DNA of 64,000 nt, taken from positions 248,001 to 312,000 of the forward strand of contig WTXD01000017.1 in assembly GCA_022496205.1 (NCBI GenBank). Direction: 5' to 3'. The DNA comes from Gloeopeniophorella convolvens. Its lineage: Eukaryota > Basidiomycota > Agaricomycetes > Russulales. The translations under genes and the position numbers were made by a program. Below the pieces are notes generated by a model. That model had not been told where the DNA came from, did no database searches, and saw only the letters and a program-made list of their open reading frames with translations. Of the stretch, positions 1-11,900 are shown in pieces (position 1 is the first letter of the stretch; each line of letters begins with the position of its first letter).

Positions 1-597
1 GGAGAGCATTGGAGGGGGGCTTATGCCACGCAGGTATAGTCTGCGTAACATCGGGGCGCTCCCGGAGAGGAAGGCGGTTGGAAGGGTGGTCCCTTCGGGG
101 CTGGTCTGGAAAGACTCCAGGTGAAGCGTTTCGAGCCTCGGAACGGGCTTGTTCAACACTTCAAGCAAGGTCGAGAGCGTTCCAGGGTCTGTGATCGCAG
201 CTACATTGAGGAGCCGTTCAGCATGTTGAAGTGCGAAGAGGGTGTGGCGTATAGACTCTTCTTTGATATCCGGAGGCGTGCCGGCTGACGAGTCAGCATG
301 AGCCTGGTGCGCATCGATGTATTCGACAGTGAGTGGAAGCAGTGGTGAGCAATGCAAGATGTCGTCGACGGCAGCGTCAGAGTTGCGAGTATTGTTACTG
401 ATAAAGTGTTGCAGTCTCAATCGCGTTGAGCATGCAAAAATGAGTTGCCGCCATCGACGGCATACGAGTGTCAATAGACGCCAATCCCACGGCCCGTCCT
501 CTTGAGACCGCCCAAGGACAGGGCATTCCAGTCGATACGCCTCAAATATGTCCAGAAGGACATCATCAGGAAGTGAATCCATTGATGGTCCTTGCAT
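1..597 (-). CDS. F-box/leucine-rich-type protein, 3' part outside window
   Basis: On the reverse strand an ATG at 597 opens a frame that stays open for 199 codons to the left edge, so the C-terminal part is missing. Residues 5-50 look like an F-box: SLPDDVLLDIFEAYRL near the start and TLVCRRWRQLIFA at the end, spaced as in fungal F-box proteins. Residues after about 100 resemble the leucine-rich region of such proteins, with PRLETLHLESF and PMLRRLYLRG. Family role (known): substrate adaptor of SCF ubiquitin ligases through Skp1. The gene is divergent from a second F-box gene starting at 1318, whose F-box is recognisably related (PDDVLL and CRRWRQ in both). An upstream coding exon, as in that neighbour, is possible; I chose this ATG because it directly precedes the F-box. 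Confidence 0.78.
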   Translation of the reverse strand, partial: MQGPSMDSLPDDVLLDIFEAYRLECPVLGRSQEDGPWDWRLLTLVCRRWRQLIFACSTRLRLQHFISNNTRNSDAAVDDILHCSPLLPLTVEYIDAHQAHADSSAGTPPDIKEESIRHTLFALQHAERLLNVAAITDPGTLSTLLEVLNKPVPRLETLHLESFQTSPEGTTLPTAFLSGSAPMLRRLYLRGISPPPMLS

Positions 598-1317
598 CTT
601 CTCTCGATTCTCCCCAGCTAGTCGCTTCAGTGGCAAGATCAAAGATTGGAGGAGACAGACTGACCAGCCCCGGGAGCAGACCCTGCGTTACTATGCATTG
701 GGAAGCGTTTGTCGGGTACAGTGGGCCGCGCCAAGAAGGCTGAATTCGGGCTTAGGTCTTTGCAGGCTCTTGGTGGATGATTACGCTCCAGTTACTAAGA
801 GGCCGACCGGGGATGTGTATAGAGCAAGATTGCGGTCAGCGAGCGATCTGTGCAGGAGTGGCGGAGCGCATATATACGTCAGCACGAAGTCTCTGAGGGG
901 AGATGGTATGGTGAGTGAGTGTGTGCAGTGACCTTGGACATTTGCTTGGAAGATATGCGTATGGGAATAGTAACCAAATCGGGTTGTTCGGCAACGTGAT
1001 TGTGGGAATCTAGGCCGTGAGTATTGAGCTCCGATGTTGTGGCTCAGTTGTGTTTGTGGCAGGTCTTGCGCGCCATCGCCCGCCCGCTCGGCGCCACAAC
1101 ACTGCCACAACTTGGCTATGGGAGATCTGCGCGCTCCTTCTGCCACACTCGCCTACGAACTTCATTTTGAACTGCTTGCCCAGACACCCTTTTCACCCCC
1201 CACACGCATCAGCAAGCTTTCTTACTCCACCATCCAGTCGCCCTTCATTGCGACTTCGGCGACGCCTTTGAGGGAACTATCATAGAAGCAGTAACTTGCT
1301 TGAACAGAGTTCCCGCC

Positions 1318-2886
1318 ATGCCTAGAGCTAGACGCCTGCCAGTGCCCAGCACCGGACAGAGAAAGTCAAGAAGGCTTGCCGCCGCCCAGACTGGTAGGCG
1401 CGATCACTGTCCACTCGTCGTGTAGCCCCGTCTAACGCACGCAGACAACGCACGCGCCCACTGCCTGCAACAGCCAAGACCACCCATCCATATTCCCGAC
1501 GATGTACTGCTTGAGATCTTCGACCTTTATCGCCAGAATAAAATCTCGGAACTGGGTGGTACCGGCCGGTATCAATGGTACCAGACTGTGCCGGCACATG
1601 TCTGTCGTAGATGGCGCCAAATCATCATGGCGTCCCCAAAACGCCTGCAATTGCAGATTTTCTGCACTCAGGATGTCCCAGCACCCGAAGTCCTGCGATG
1701 CTCACCGCCGTATCCAATCAAGGCCGAATACACTCGCGCCGATTGGACTCTCTACCATATGCCCCATGTGGTTAAACACCTCGGCCGGATACGCGACTTG
1801 ACCCTTCACCTAAAGCCTGCAGTAGTGCACCAAGTGCTGCCATTATTGGACGAAGATGCCCCAGAACTTGAAGCACTTGACCTGGAGTTCCCACGAAACC
1901 GGTTCACGGTCCTCCCCGGCGCGTTTCTCATCGGCGACAACGTACCGCGATTAAGACGACTACGTTTGGTCAACTCTTTGCGTCCGATAGTCGCTGCGCC
2001 GAGTCTCGTGACGTTTGTCTTCGAGATATCTACCAGTGGACCGGAAGCCAATTGGATGGATGGTCTCGTTGCAAGTCTACATGCCATGCCCCAGCTACGA
2101 ACCCTTCGCGTTCTTCTCGACGAGCAGCAGTTTTCCCCAGTCAAGAACAGGTTACCAGTTTCTTTACGGGAGCTGCGGGAGATCGAGTTTCGTGGTCAAG
2201 GCATCCATTTTGAGACGATAGTTGGCAAGATTGACGCCCCATGTCTGTCTACACTGTCCTTGCGTTTCTCCTGTACCAGGTTCTTCGTTCCATCGCTCGC
2301 CCGGCTGGTCCGCGATTCGCCTCACCTCGAATGCAATACCATGCACCTCGGGATTGATCTCATGCCGTCGAAGCTGTATATTGAAAGCTGCCCACTGGAA
2401 CCATCTCCAGGATCGGGGAAGTTACTCATCAAAATCACTGCTCAGCGACCTGACCATCCTCTTCCGGTCCAAGCGGTTTTCGAGGCTCTGCATACGATCT
2501 TTGTGAGCGTGAAGACACTTGCCTTGGGGTTCAATGACGATCGGTACCCCGCACTCTCCTGGCATGGCCCTAATGAAGCAAGGCTCTGGTGTGCATTCAT
2601 CGCCAAGTTCAACAGTGTAACCCATCTACGGGTTGACGATGCCGTTGTGCCTTTCGTCGGCAAACTTCTGACGAACCATTCAGCAACCCGAGGCTTTCTG
2701 CCCAACCTGCGCGACGTACTGATGCTTTACCGCTCTAAATACGATCTCGGCCTCAACCCAACCGCAGGCGCGGAAGGGTGGAGGTCCTCAATCCTTCAAT
2801 CTCGCCCAACAGTGGAGGTCAAAGTCGATTTCATCAAGGGTCGCAACAAATGGTTGAGTAGGCACGCCCAGCTTGGTATCTCTTAG
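1318..2886 (+). CDS. F-box protein, 505 aa, two exons
   Basis: Exons 1318-1393 and 1445-2886, joined across a 51-bp GT-AG intron, give 505 residues. The F-box lies at about residues 40-85: IPDDVLLEIFDLYRQ followed by AHVCRRWRQIIMAS. The rest is a leucine-rich, horseshoe-like region with repeated short stretches such as LEALDLEF, LRRLRLVNSL and LRTLRVLL, as in many basidiomycete F-box proteins. Expected role (family knowledge): Skp1-binding substrate receptor of an SCF ubiquitin ligase; the substrate cannot be told. It is divergent from the F-box gene on the left; the 720 bases between them must hold both promoters. No truncation or frameshift is visible. Confidence 0.87.
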
Positions 2887-3563
2887 GACTGTAGGTATCC
2901 CGCAGTATGTTTGTGCGTAATCTATGTGTCGTTCTGTCTCGATGTCTTTCACCATAAGGGCTAGACCGCAAGTATGCGCGGTCTCACATTCTCCGCTGAC
3001 GTGCGCGATCCAGCAAAGACGAGCGATGTTTCCACAGCGACAGCGAAAGGTAGGACCGTCATCGTTACCTCAGATGCTGCTATGCGGCGGTATCGTACCC
3101 GGCTGTTCGCGCGCGACTAGTACCGCGTATTCAGGTTCGTGATCGATGGTCTATCGTTTTTGCAGAGCAAGCCTCCCGACATCAAGATCTTCGCGGTTCA
3201 CAGGGCTGGCATGCTTTGAGCCCAACAAACCGTCTCCTTCGGCCCGGCATCCGCGCTCACGACTCTGCCTGCTCCGAGACCGCTTCGATCTCTTCCCAGT
3301 GTTCTCGGCCCTATTCACCACGCAAATAGAGCGTGCTAACCCCCTCGCATAGTCGCCTGTCGCGGAGAATCGTGAGCGAACCGACAGAAGATGTCTATAA
3401 ATAGCCACAGAGGCATGTAGGTTATTAAATATTGCAACGGAAGTTCGTACAATGAAGTCTATATTACGGTAACCTGCAGAGCATCCAAATCAAAAGCAAA
3501 ACTTATAGACAGCAAGCAAAACCTAACATCCAGCGTAAACTGGAGGCACGCAACCTTCGCTCG
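2887..3563. other. Intergenic, convergent 3' ends
   Basis: Lies between the 3' end of the F-box gene (+) and the 3' end of the potassium transporter gene (-). A TATAAATA string at 3396-3403 on the + strand precedes no gene and is probably fortuitous. No coding region seen. Confidence 0.5.
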
Positions 3564-6500
3564 TCACTGTGTGGCGTCCTCGCGCACGGGTGAGAGCCGC
3601 CGCTGAGCGGTAGCTTCACGCTTCATCTGCTGAGCCTTCTCGCTCGCCTTCTGCACGAACTCGACCGGCAGTGTGATTGCGGGGTCGAGTGCGACAGGGA
3701 GCCCGCGATGCCGCCCACGCAGCATGACGAGGATGATGATGAACTTAGAAAGGGAGTTCATCGCGCCAGAGAGAGAGAAGTTCGCCTGAATAATCGGTAA
3801 GTCACCAGGGAGTGTGTACTAGAGTCTGGCGCACCGTCGGAATGCCGAGGGAGAGGCCAATGGTACCGTATGCGGAAACGATCTCGAAGACTAGGCTGTG
3901 TCAGCCAGACGTAAGGGAGGCGAACATACGAGACGAACAGACTGAGAAGATGTTGAACCAAGATACGTTATCTGGGTTCCGCAGGTGACCGCGCTGCTCT
4001 GCTGTCAGCGATCGTTCAACATCGAGTCGGTCCGGCCATCACGTACTTCAGATATACACACGAGGAACAGCGCGAGAGCAAGCCACCACATGTCTACCAG
4101 ATCGGTGAGTTCGGGTAAGACACGTATTGAGAGAGAGTCAATACCGAAGGAGAGCTGCCGTCGAGCGTGCCGACCGAGGTAGCGACCCCATATAGCGACT
4201 CGCGAATCAGTCTCGGGATAGTCCGCCTCATTCTCTATGTCGCCGTCGTCGTCATCCTCCTCGAAGATGCCAAGAGAGCGTTCTTCGTTGACGTTGGTGG
4301 AGCGCACGCTGGCAATGGTCATGGGTACCTCGAGTCCACGCGCAGAAAACAAGACGCACCTCATCGCAATCGGGTAGGCTGAAATATACATCATGACGAA
4401 ATACAGCACTCTGGGATCACGCGATAATCAATGCCAATAGTAATGAAAATGTTGTACAGTACCACATACTGCAACGCGGGCGCCAACGCAGAAATTGCAA
4501 TCGACTGGAAGCCAGCAAGCCGCACAGCGACTGCTTGCACGAGACCCAATAAGACGCGCTGCCCCACCGGGACGGCCTCGACAGCAGGTATGCCAATATT
4601 CAGAACAAGGAAGAAGAACCAGTCCATGAGGCTGCGCAGATATCAGTCGCTACAGCGGGAAACGCACGCGCGATGTCTTACTTGAGCAGGATGAGAAGTG
4701 TGAACAGGAACCAGGTTTGTCTTGATGGGAAAAGATAAATGAAGCACCGCCGTGGGTGATCAAGCAGGAAATGAAGGGTGTCTCGCCATTGGGATTGTTT
4801 CGGGGCTAGTTTATAGCTCATCCATCTAAGACGGCGTGAGCCTTCGGTCCCCAGGTTTACTTTAAGCATGGATAATGGGTGCTTACATGATCAATCTCAA
4901 GCTGAACATGAGGGACTCGTTCAGCTGCTCCGATCACACGTGGAATGGATAGGTACGCACAATATTGGCTAGGGCGAATGTCAGGGTATGCTTGGGATAA
5001 ACGATCGGGACTCACAAATGCAGTGGCACCAGCGAGCACGACATAGATCAAAAGGATAAGCAGCGGATAAGCTGACTGGAATGGCACCAAGTTCTGGTCG
5101 ACCAGTGACATGCCCGTGTTGGCCCACGCGCCGATGATCTGGAATAAGGAGTACCTAGGGGGTGGCAAATGCAGATCAGACTCAGCCAGTGTGCGCCATG
5201 TAGCTGGAACACATGCGCACCAGACTGGGTCGATGACGCGGTGTTGGTTCGGAGGTCGGAAGATCTCCTTCCATCTTGAGATTGACATGTACGGGGCGAT
5301 CACTGCGAATGGAATCAAGATGGTGACGGCGAAGTACTGCATGTCTGTGATTAACGCGTGTTCAGGTGGATTGAAGCGAAATGGGTGAACTGACAATGGA
5401 GACTATCCAGAGGAGCACGACAAGGGCACGATACTCCAGCCCGCCTAGCTCTTCATAATCGTCATCAGAGAGGCCAATAAAGCGAGAGTTATGTCCAACG
5501 CGCGCATCAAACTTTAGGTACGGGACGGCGCGTGCGCCACTTGGTACCTCCCCTTGGTTCGGGACATACAACCGCGGTGCAGCCGACATAGTAAAGGTGC
5601 GGTGGATGTTGCGCTTCAACGAGGGAAAATGTCGATGCAGGAATTTTGCGGACCACTCCACTGGATCACCAAAGCCTCCAAACGAGTCGTCCTTGTGTTG
5701 CGGGTTGATGGTTTGCACGGTCCCGCGGCGCGTCGGCTCTGCGGTTCGCGATCAGTTGAAACCCAATTAGATATCGTCGGAAATATCTTACTACGGAGAA
5801 AAGGCATAGTCTGAGGCAGATCTTGGGAGACACCCGAGACCAGCGTCGTTTGTCCGGAGGGGTGCTCTTGTGTCGTGAGCTCGCCCCCATAGGTTGACTG
5901 TGTGCGCTCCGGAGATGAAGTGTATCCCACCAGCGAACTTCCGAAGTCCGTCGACGAGATGGGCCTGGGTTGCGTGTTGACCCGCCGAATCATCCCGCCG
6001 TCAAAGTTCGCGAGTTCCCCGTGATCTCCGTGTCCGTTGCGCCTAGCGGTCTGTCGGCGAGACATGGTACGCCCACGGGAGATGTCCTGAGTTTTGGTGC
6101 GCTCGAATTCGGTTTTTACCATCAAATATAGGTGGTTGGCGAAGTAGCGCTTGCGTACATAGACCGCAACCAGTGACACGGTGACCTTGTGGGGTTCGAG
6201 TGTCAGAATGCTGGGCTCGGAAAACAAATCACGAACATACCGGGCTTCCGATGAGGGAGTTCAGAGCAATTATGACCTGCTGCCATGCTGTGAGCGAGCT
6301 TAGGTCAATCGTTGCGAGCCCGGTTCCCGTGATGCCGCTGATGCAAACGAAGAGGGCATCGATGTACTTGATATGAGATTCTCCGTTTGATGCGACAAAA
6401 ATGCCGGCAGAAATTATTGGGACGAGAGTACTGGCCGAGAATGTCAGTTAGGTACAGGATTCTTGACGTGGCCAGGCCTTATCACGCCGAACGGGTGACT

Positions 6501-6574
6501 CACAAGACCGCAAGATGTATCCGAAAGAAGTTGAGCTCGCTTTTGAGCAAGGTGCTCCAGCCGGGCTCTCCCAT
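3564..6574 (-). CDS. TRK1: TRK-type potassium transporter, 725 aa, 16 exons
   Basis: Sixteen exons give one open frame of 725 residues: 6504-6574, 6241-6430, 5792-6185, 5395-5738, 5221-5336, 5016-5154, 4961-4968, 4887-4901, 4682-4825, 4470-4631, 4360-4410, 4145-4308, 4047-4093, 3939-3993, 3835-3890, 3564-3785. Fungal TRK landmarks appear in order: NFFRIHLAVF near the N-terminus, KYIDALFVCISGITGTGLAT (first pore loop with its glycine), LEYRALVVLLWIV, GAWANTGMSLVDQN (second pore loop), LLDHPRRCFIYLFPSRQTWF, DWFFFLVLNIG, VMMYISAYPIAM, RSTNVNEERSLG, and the end motif RGRHRGLPVALD. Role (family): plasma-membrane K+ uptake driven by membrane potential. The cytoplasmic loop in exons 3-4 is shorter than in yeast TRK1. 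Exons 7 and 8 are only 8 and 15 nt, yet are needed to complete the motif FPIFLRLII. The donor of intron 14 (3938, GTTCGT) is atypical but gives the expected length. The gene appears intact. Confidence 0.92.
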
Positions 6575-7262
6575 GAGAGATTGTTGGCTATTAGGCGATT
6601 GTTACCAGAGTGGGGCTACGACGCGGGGAAGAGTGAGGAGAGACGCATGCCAGTCTGCCGAACAGTGCAGGGCTGGGACGGAGCAGCAACCGTGGTCAAC
6701 CGGTGGCGGCGATTCTGTCCGACCACGTTCCAACCGCGCTGTTCCGGCGCGGAATCACAGCTCGGCCCGGTAGCTCCCTTTGTCGCGACTTTCGTCTTCG
6801 GCGTTCAAGCTAGCCCTACTTGATAACAGAAACATGGGGGAGTTCGAGGTACTCCGAGGTGGTGAAGCTGAGGCGCTGGGGACTCGTCGGTGTGGTTGAC
6901 AGTGGTTGGTTCAAGACAATGCTGTGCTTGCCTCGGCCTCAGTCACGTACTAGGCTCCCGATCACTCGCGATCGAGATCAAGGCTGCTGTGCTAGTCGGA
7001 TCTGCCAGATAGTCGTTGTGGCTTGGTTCTAAACCACGAGTTCTGTGCCGCTGTTCGTTGTCTCAAAGGATGTCAGATGCGCAAGACACGGTCGTAGCCC
7101 ACGCACGCACGGCCACGGGAGTTATGCATATGGTAAGCTTTCGAGTTATATCGTGCGCTGGCGGCAGCCGACTCACTAGATTTGATTTGGCCTAAGCGCT
7201 GCACCCGCCGTCCGCACTAAATGCTCACTTTTGTTTAGTTGCCGCACACTTGCACCATGTTC
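6575..7262. other. Intergenic between TRK gene and U6 gene
   Basis: Should hold the TRK promoter (reverse strand) and the upstream region of the U6 gene. No convincing coding region; no clear TATA box directly before U6. Confidence 0.4.
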
Positions 7263-7289
7263 ATTGCTCCCTTCGGGGATGCATACGAA

Positions 7290-7320
<31 letters not shown>

Positions 7321-7386
7321 GGCCCCTGCACAAGGATGACACGCTGTTTCAGAGTGGTAGACCTACGGGTCTCAATATTTATTTTT
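7263..7386 (+). ncRNA. U6: U6 spliceosomal snRNA
   Basis: The invariant central part of U6 is present almost base for base: ATTGGAACGATACAGAGAAG, then GATTAGCATGGCCCCTGC and AAGGATGACACGC. It holds the ACAGAGA box that pairs with the 5' splice site and the AGC triad of the catalytic core. A 5' stem-loop (GCTCCC TTCG GGGATGC) precedes it at the expected distance. After the core comes AGTGG, a short hairpin (7359-7372) and a TTTTT run at 7382-7386 typical of RNA polymerase III termination. The exact 3' end is uncertain. Role (known): catalytic snRNA of the major spliceosome. Confidence 0.93.
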
Positions 7387-8911
7387 GTTCAGTACCGTTG
7401 ACTTACTACTGAAGTAGTACTGAACTGCTGCCTATCCTTATTGACATCATCGAATCCGACCAATCGAATGGTCTTGATTCCGAAGTTTCAACATGCAAAC
7501 ACATCTGAGCACTCCGAGTCCAACCGAGTGTGGCTTCTCCATCGCCGTGCACCTTGGTGCTGCTTGATGGTACCTGTCTGAATGTAGCTGCAATAACTGC
7601 ACGGTGATAGCGGGTCTCAGACGTGGTCCATAAGGACTCGCTCATGTGTTGCTGCATGCCTGACCAAGTTTCAGGGCTACTGAACTCGAGCAATGGAGCC
7701 GTAGCGAGGTGTCTTCCGCCTGATGGTCCGTGCTCTCATGACAATGCATGACATGACTGCGACTGTAACTGCACTCCGGCTCTGTTCAACAGCGCCCTGC
7801 CACACTCACATCCGAGTCCTCCACCAGAACCAGTTAGATTATCTCTGGTACCTCATGAAAATTGCGCGGACACCGGACAAGAGAGCTTAACTCAACCAGA
7901 CTTCTCACCTTTCGTGGGTTACAGTATTACCGTGTAGGGATGCAAGTACGTGACTGTGATAGCATCAGTGAGGTAATAACTAGAGTATATTGAACCTCAT
8001 TGAACGACTGGGTCGGTGGGTATTGTCATACGCCCGTGGCTCTCGGTACCGGTACCAGCAAATCTAACCCCGAATGTTTGAAGGTCGAGTTCAAGTTATG
8101 GCTGTAGTGTTGTTCAAAGCGCTGCGTTCGTCGTACCTCACGCTGTCTGGCCGGCTTCAACTCACGGCACGCAAACAATATTGCGTATTGCCAAGCGGCA
8201 TCGCGACCTCACAACCTTCGCAGTTCGCGATGTCAGACGTACCCTCCGCGATGTCTGTCTGCCCGGTACGGTTCGTCCTGGAGGGTGCAGGGTAACGCCC
8301 ACCACCTTCACGTATGCCGTACTATATTCCACTGGGAAGTTGAGGCAGAGCTCACGCTTGCCAGCCTCAACATCTCTGCCGTTGGCTTGTGAAGTGAGCG
8401 ACTTGGTGTTGACAACTTTGGATGTCGTGCTGAGCAAGCCAAGGTTATTGGGTCTGTTGGTAGAACCAAACTTAGGTAAGTCCTTCGTATCGATGACGCC
8501 CAGTGCTGGGCCACCTGACCGTACTTTTGAGGGGGTTCGCGACGGCTCGCCCTGGTTTCACATACCCCTTGAATCTATTTGTCTAGCAGAAACTTGTCCT
8601 GCACCCTGAATGCAAAATCTGCAAGGAAGCCAGTCAGGTGCATTGGATCTGTTGAGAGCAGAGCCGCAGGGCTGGCGGGTTCTCAGCCGCTCAGCCGATA
8701 TATCGGAGTGCACCGAAGCGCCCAAGAAGACTTCCTAGAGGAAGTCCTCGGTGGGAGACTTGGCGCCGGCACATCCTTGCGGGCGTTAATAATAGCCAAC
8801 CCCCGAGGGCTCCACATCAGTGGCACACCGGGAGAGGACGATAGAGGTAGAAAACTTTACGGTGCGTGGTAGATTAAATGACAGGTGAAGATAGCAAGAT
8901 GCAGGAGGCCA
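7387..8911. other. 1.5-kb stretch without a supportable gene
   Basis: Several frames are open for 60-140 codons, but none shows a known motif, splice-consistent extension or promoter. It includes the downstream region of the WD40 gene on the reverse strand. No repeat recognised. Confidence 0.4.
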
Positions 8912-11900
8912 TCATGTACTGAAGGTCAGCGTCACGCCACGAATCTTGAGCTGCACGCTGCGTTCTGCTGCCCATTCGAAACGAACATTCTCAAGAGTCT
9001 CCGCGAGGTTCATGACAGCTGGAAATAGGACATGAATAAGCACAGTGGAAGAGCACTGTGCTGCGGAGCAAACGCACCCTCATCCCCGACGTTGAAACTC
9101 AGCGACTTGTAAGGCTCTGAGCCGCCATGCCCTTGTCGAGGCGGAGCGCCCGGGTAGAAGAAACTGGTGAAGCTGGTACCAACCTTCCAGACTAGGACTA
9201 GCCCCTCGTCCAAGGAGACCGTCACTAGCCGCCTACCGTCCGGTGAGAAGCTACACGCTGCAGGCGCCTTCTTGTGGCTCTCGAGAACGTATAGACGCGT
9301 AGCCGTCTTGAGGTCATACATGACAATTGCGCCCTCACTCGTCCCCACGGCTAGGCGCTGGCTGGCCATATGGAAGTCTACTGTGGGGAAACTTCTCAGG
9401 GGAGCCGCATCAGCGATCATCAACTTCGACAATAAGGTGACATACGTTTTCACAACGTGGCCCAGTATCTCCGTGGCGGCATCTAACACGGCGTCCCGGT
9501 TCGACGTGGAATTGGGGTCTAGAGATTTTACAACGGCTTCCACGAGTTTTGGAAGGTTTGGGTGGATGACAAGCGGCTTCTGGACGGGCATTAACGGCGC
9601 CAGAGAGCAAGATGTGAAAATGACGGACTTTGCGAATCAGGAATGCCACGAGCTGCATCACGGACTTTCTATGTTCTAAGCTCTGCGGATGCAGGATGTC
9701 GAGGGAGAGTGTGGTCATAAAGAGCGCCGTATTGTGTGAAACTATGTGCAAGACCGCCTGCCGGGCTTGCGGTCCGACATTCTGAGCAGATATACTCTCC
9801 TTCTTCACGCTTGCTGCAAGGCTGAAGAGACATCGCAGCATCTCCATTGCGTCGATGTAATGTTGCCATACATCGAACCCGCGCGAGCACAAGTCGATTG
9901 CCAACGCCTTGCGAGATGCGTCGGATTCGTGAAGATACACCATGACAGATTTTGAGATGATATTGAGGGCGCTAATCAAGGAGAGTGTTTGAGCAAGGCA
10001 CATACGAATAACAAACGGGCACAACCTTGTAGAGAGCAATTCGTGCTGGCCAGCGGCAACGAACCCGCAGAGAAGTAAGGCCTTCGCAGCCACCGAAGAC
10101 CTTCTCTCCGATTCTGACAACAGGAAGGGCACTTCGCGTGCGCATATGATCAGCTTCCAGCGCTACATCCCCCAGGGATCTTGAAAACTTACAGGAATGC
10201 TGCCACCGTTCCACTAAGGAAACAGTCTCCTCATCAGTGAGGCCCGCAACTCCAGCGTCAAACAATGTTCTTGCTGCTAATCGTAGTTCTCCTGAAGAAA
10301 GAAGTGTTTCACCGAATCAATTGCGGGGTACGGGGTGATATTCAACAAAATCCCGCTTACCCGTTACATCAAACCACCATTTGGCGAGAAAGGGTAGGCT
10401 AGGGGGAGCATATGCTTTACCTACGGTGTGGGAGAGGGAAGTCGCGTAAAACGTAATAATCATGTTGACATGTTCGGCCACCTCTGAACGCGGACTGAAC
10501 AACAACAGGTAACCTCAAGCATAGCGCTCACCTTCAAAATATGTCAAAACGCGCAGGCAAGCTATCAGGGCAAGAGCCCTGGAGGCGGATGCCTCCCCTG
10601 ATACTGACCAGGAGCCCTGTGGGCCCTCTGAGATAATCACGGAGCTTGAGCCATTCCTGATTAGCGGAGTCAGAGTGGAGTACAGTGCCATCAGGGGACT
10701 GAGTCAGACCTGTGCTGCCCGACGGACACCGGAGAGGGGAAAAGCCCTAGTTTATCTTTGCAGATAGAATCGATATCGGTGTTTAAGCCGGGCGTGAGGA
10801 GAGTCTGAATAAGGGCGCGCAGCGTGCCGGCCGTCCGCACGCGGGCCTTATTCTCATCTCCGGCGGTGGACTTCGAGATGGATATCGCACGGGCCAAGAA
10901 AGGCTCCAGGTCCACAAGGATGGTCGATGCTTCCATTGCAGCAGATTAGTGTCTCATAGCGCGTAAGGGATGAATAAGGTGCACCTGCATCAGGGGAGAC
11001 TGTCGGCAGTGTCATCGGTGCGTGTCCTGCGGGTGGTAGGTGGATCGGTCTACGCAAACGGGTCAGATTGAGGGGACGAGCTATGCACGACGAGACGGAC
11101 AACTCTGTCCAGCCGCCTTTGCCGAGTAGCTCCTCCGCCTTCTCCGCGTTCATGGACCGCCAGAACTCTAGGGTTTTCACGTCCCACAATCGAGCGCGGT
11201 CATCTCTGTACGAAAGAAGAAGGTTGTCTCCACTGGTAAAAATCTTAGAAAGTGGAGCTGGGGCTCCGGGGACCATATAGAGACTGCGGAAAGTCAAATC
11301 AGCCTGTCAGGAACTGAACCTGGTAGACTTACAAATGGTATTCATCCAAAGCAATCACCGCGATTGTGCCATCTCCGGAAATGCAGAGCAAACACCCCCT
11401 CAACGGGCCACCTTTATCGTGCCGTAGATGTAGTACACGCTCAAGTGGCGAGATGAACAAGGTCCACCGTGCCAGCATTTTCAAAGTCCTGACACGTAAA
11501 TGATCAGACCGCCATATGACATCCATCGATTGTCTCACTCCAATGACCATATAGCGACCGACCCGTCGTCGGCTCCACCCACAATAAGTCGTTCACCTGT
11601 TCGGTCGTTCTGGGTGAGGTGAAGACAGACCATGTAGGCATTCAACGGTATGTCCGAGGAGTCCTCAGGTGAGGGCTCGACATTCGTCCGTACCAAGCCG
11701 GCGAACGAAGACCGAGTCAGAGTTCCATCACCTGCAGAACCGTCGGCAAGAGACAGATGGATATACGGGACGCCGTACTGTAGCCCAGAATGAATTGCGT
11801 GAGTTCCAGTGGAAGCATGCATGTGATGCGTTTGTTGACACCGGCAGGCTTTGTCTCTTTCTTGTTCGATTTCCACAGATTCGTTGACGTCCATTCTTTC

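Noticed and set aside
3396..3403. TATAAATA on the + strand
   Set aside because: No gene follows on that strand; it lies in the 3' region of the potassium transporter gene.
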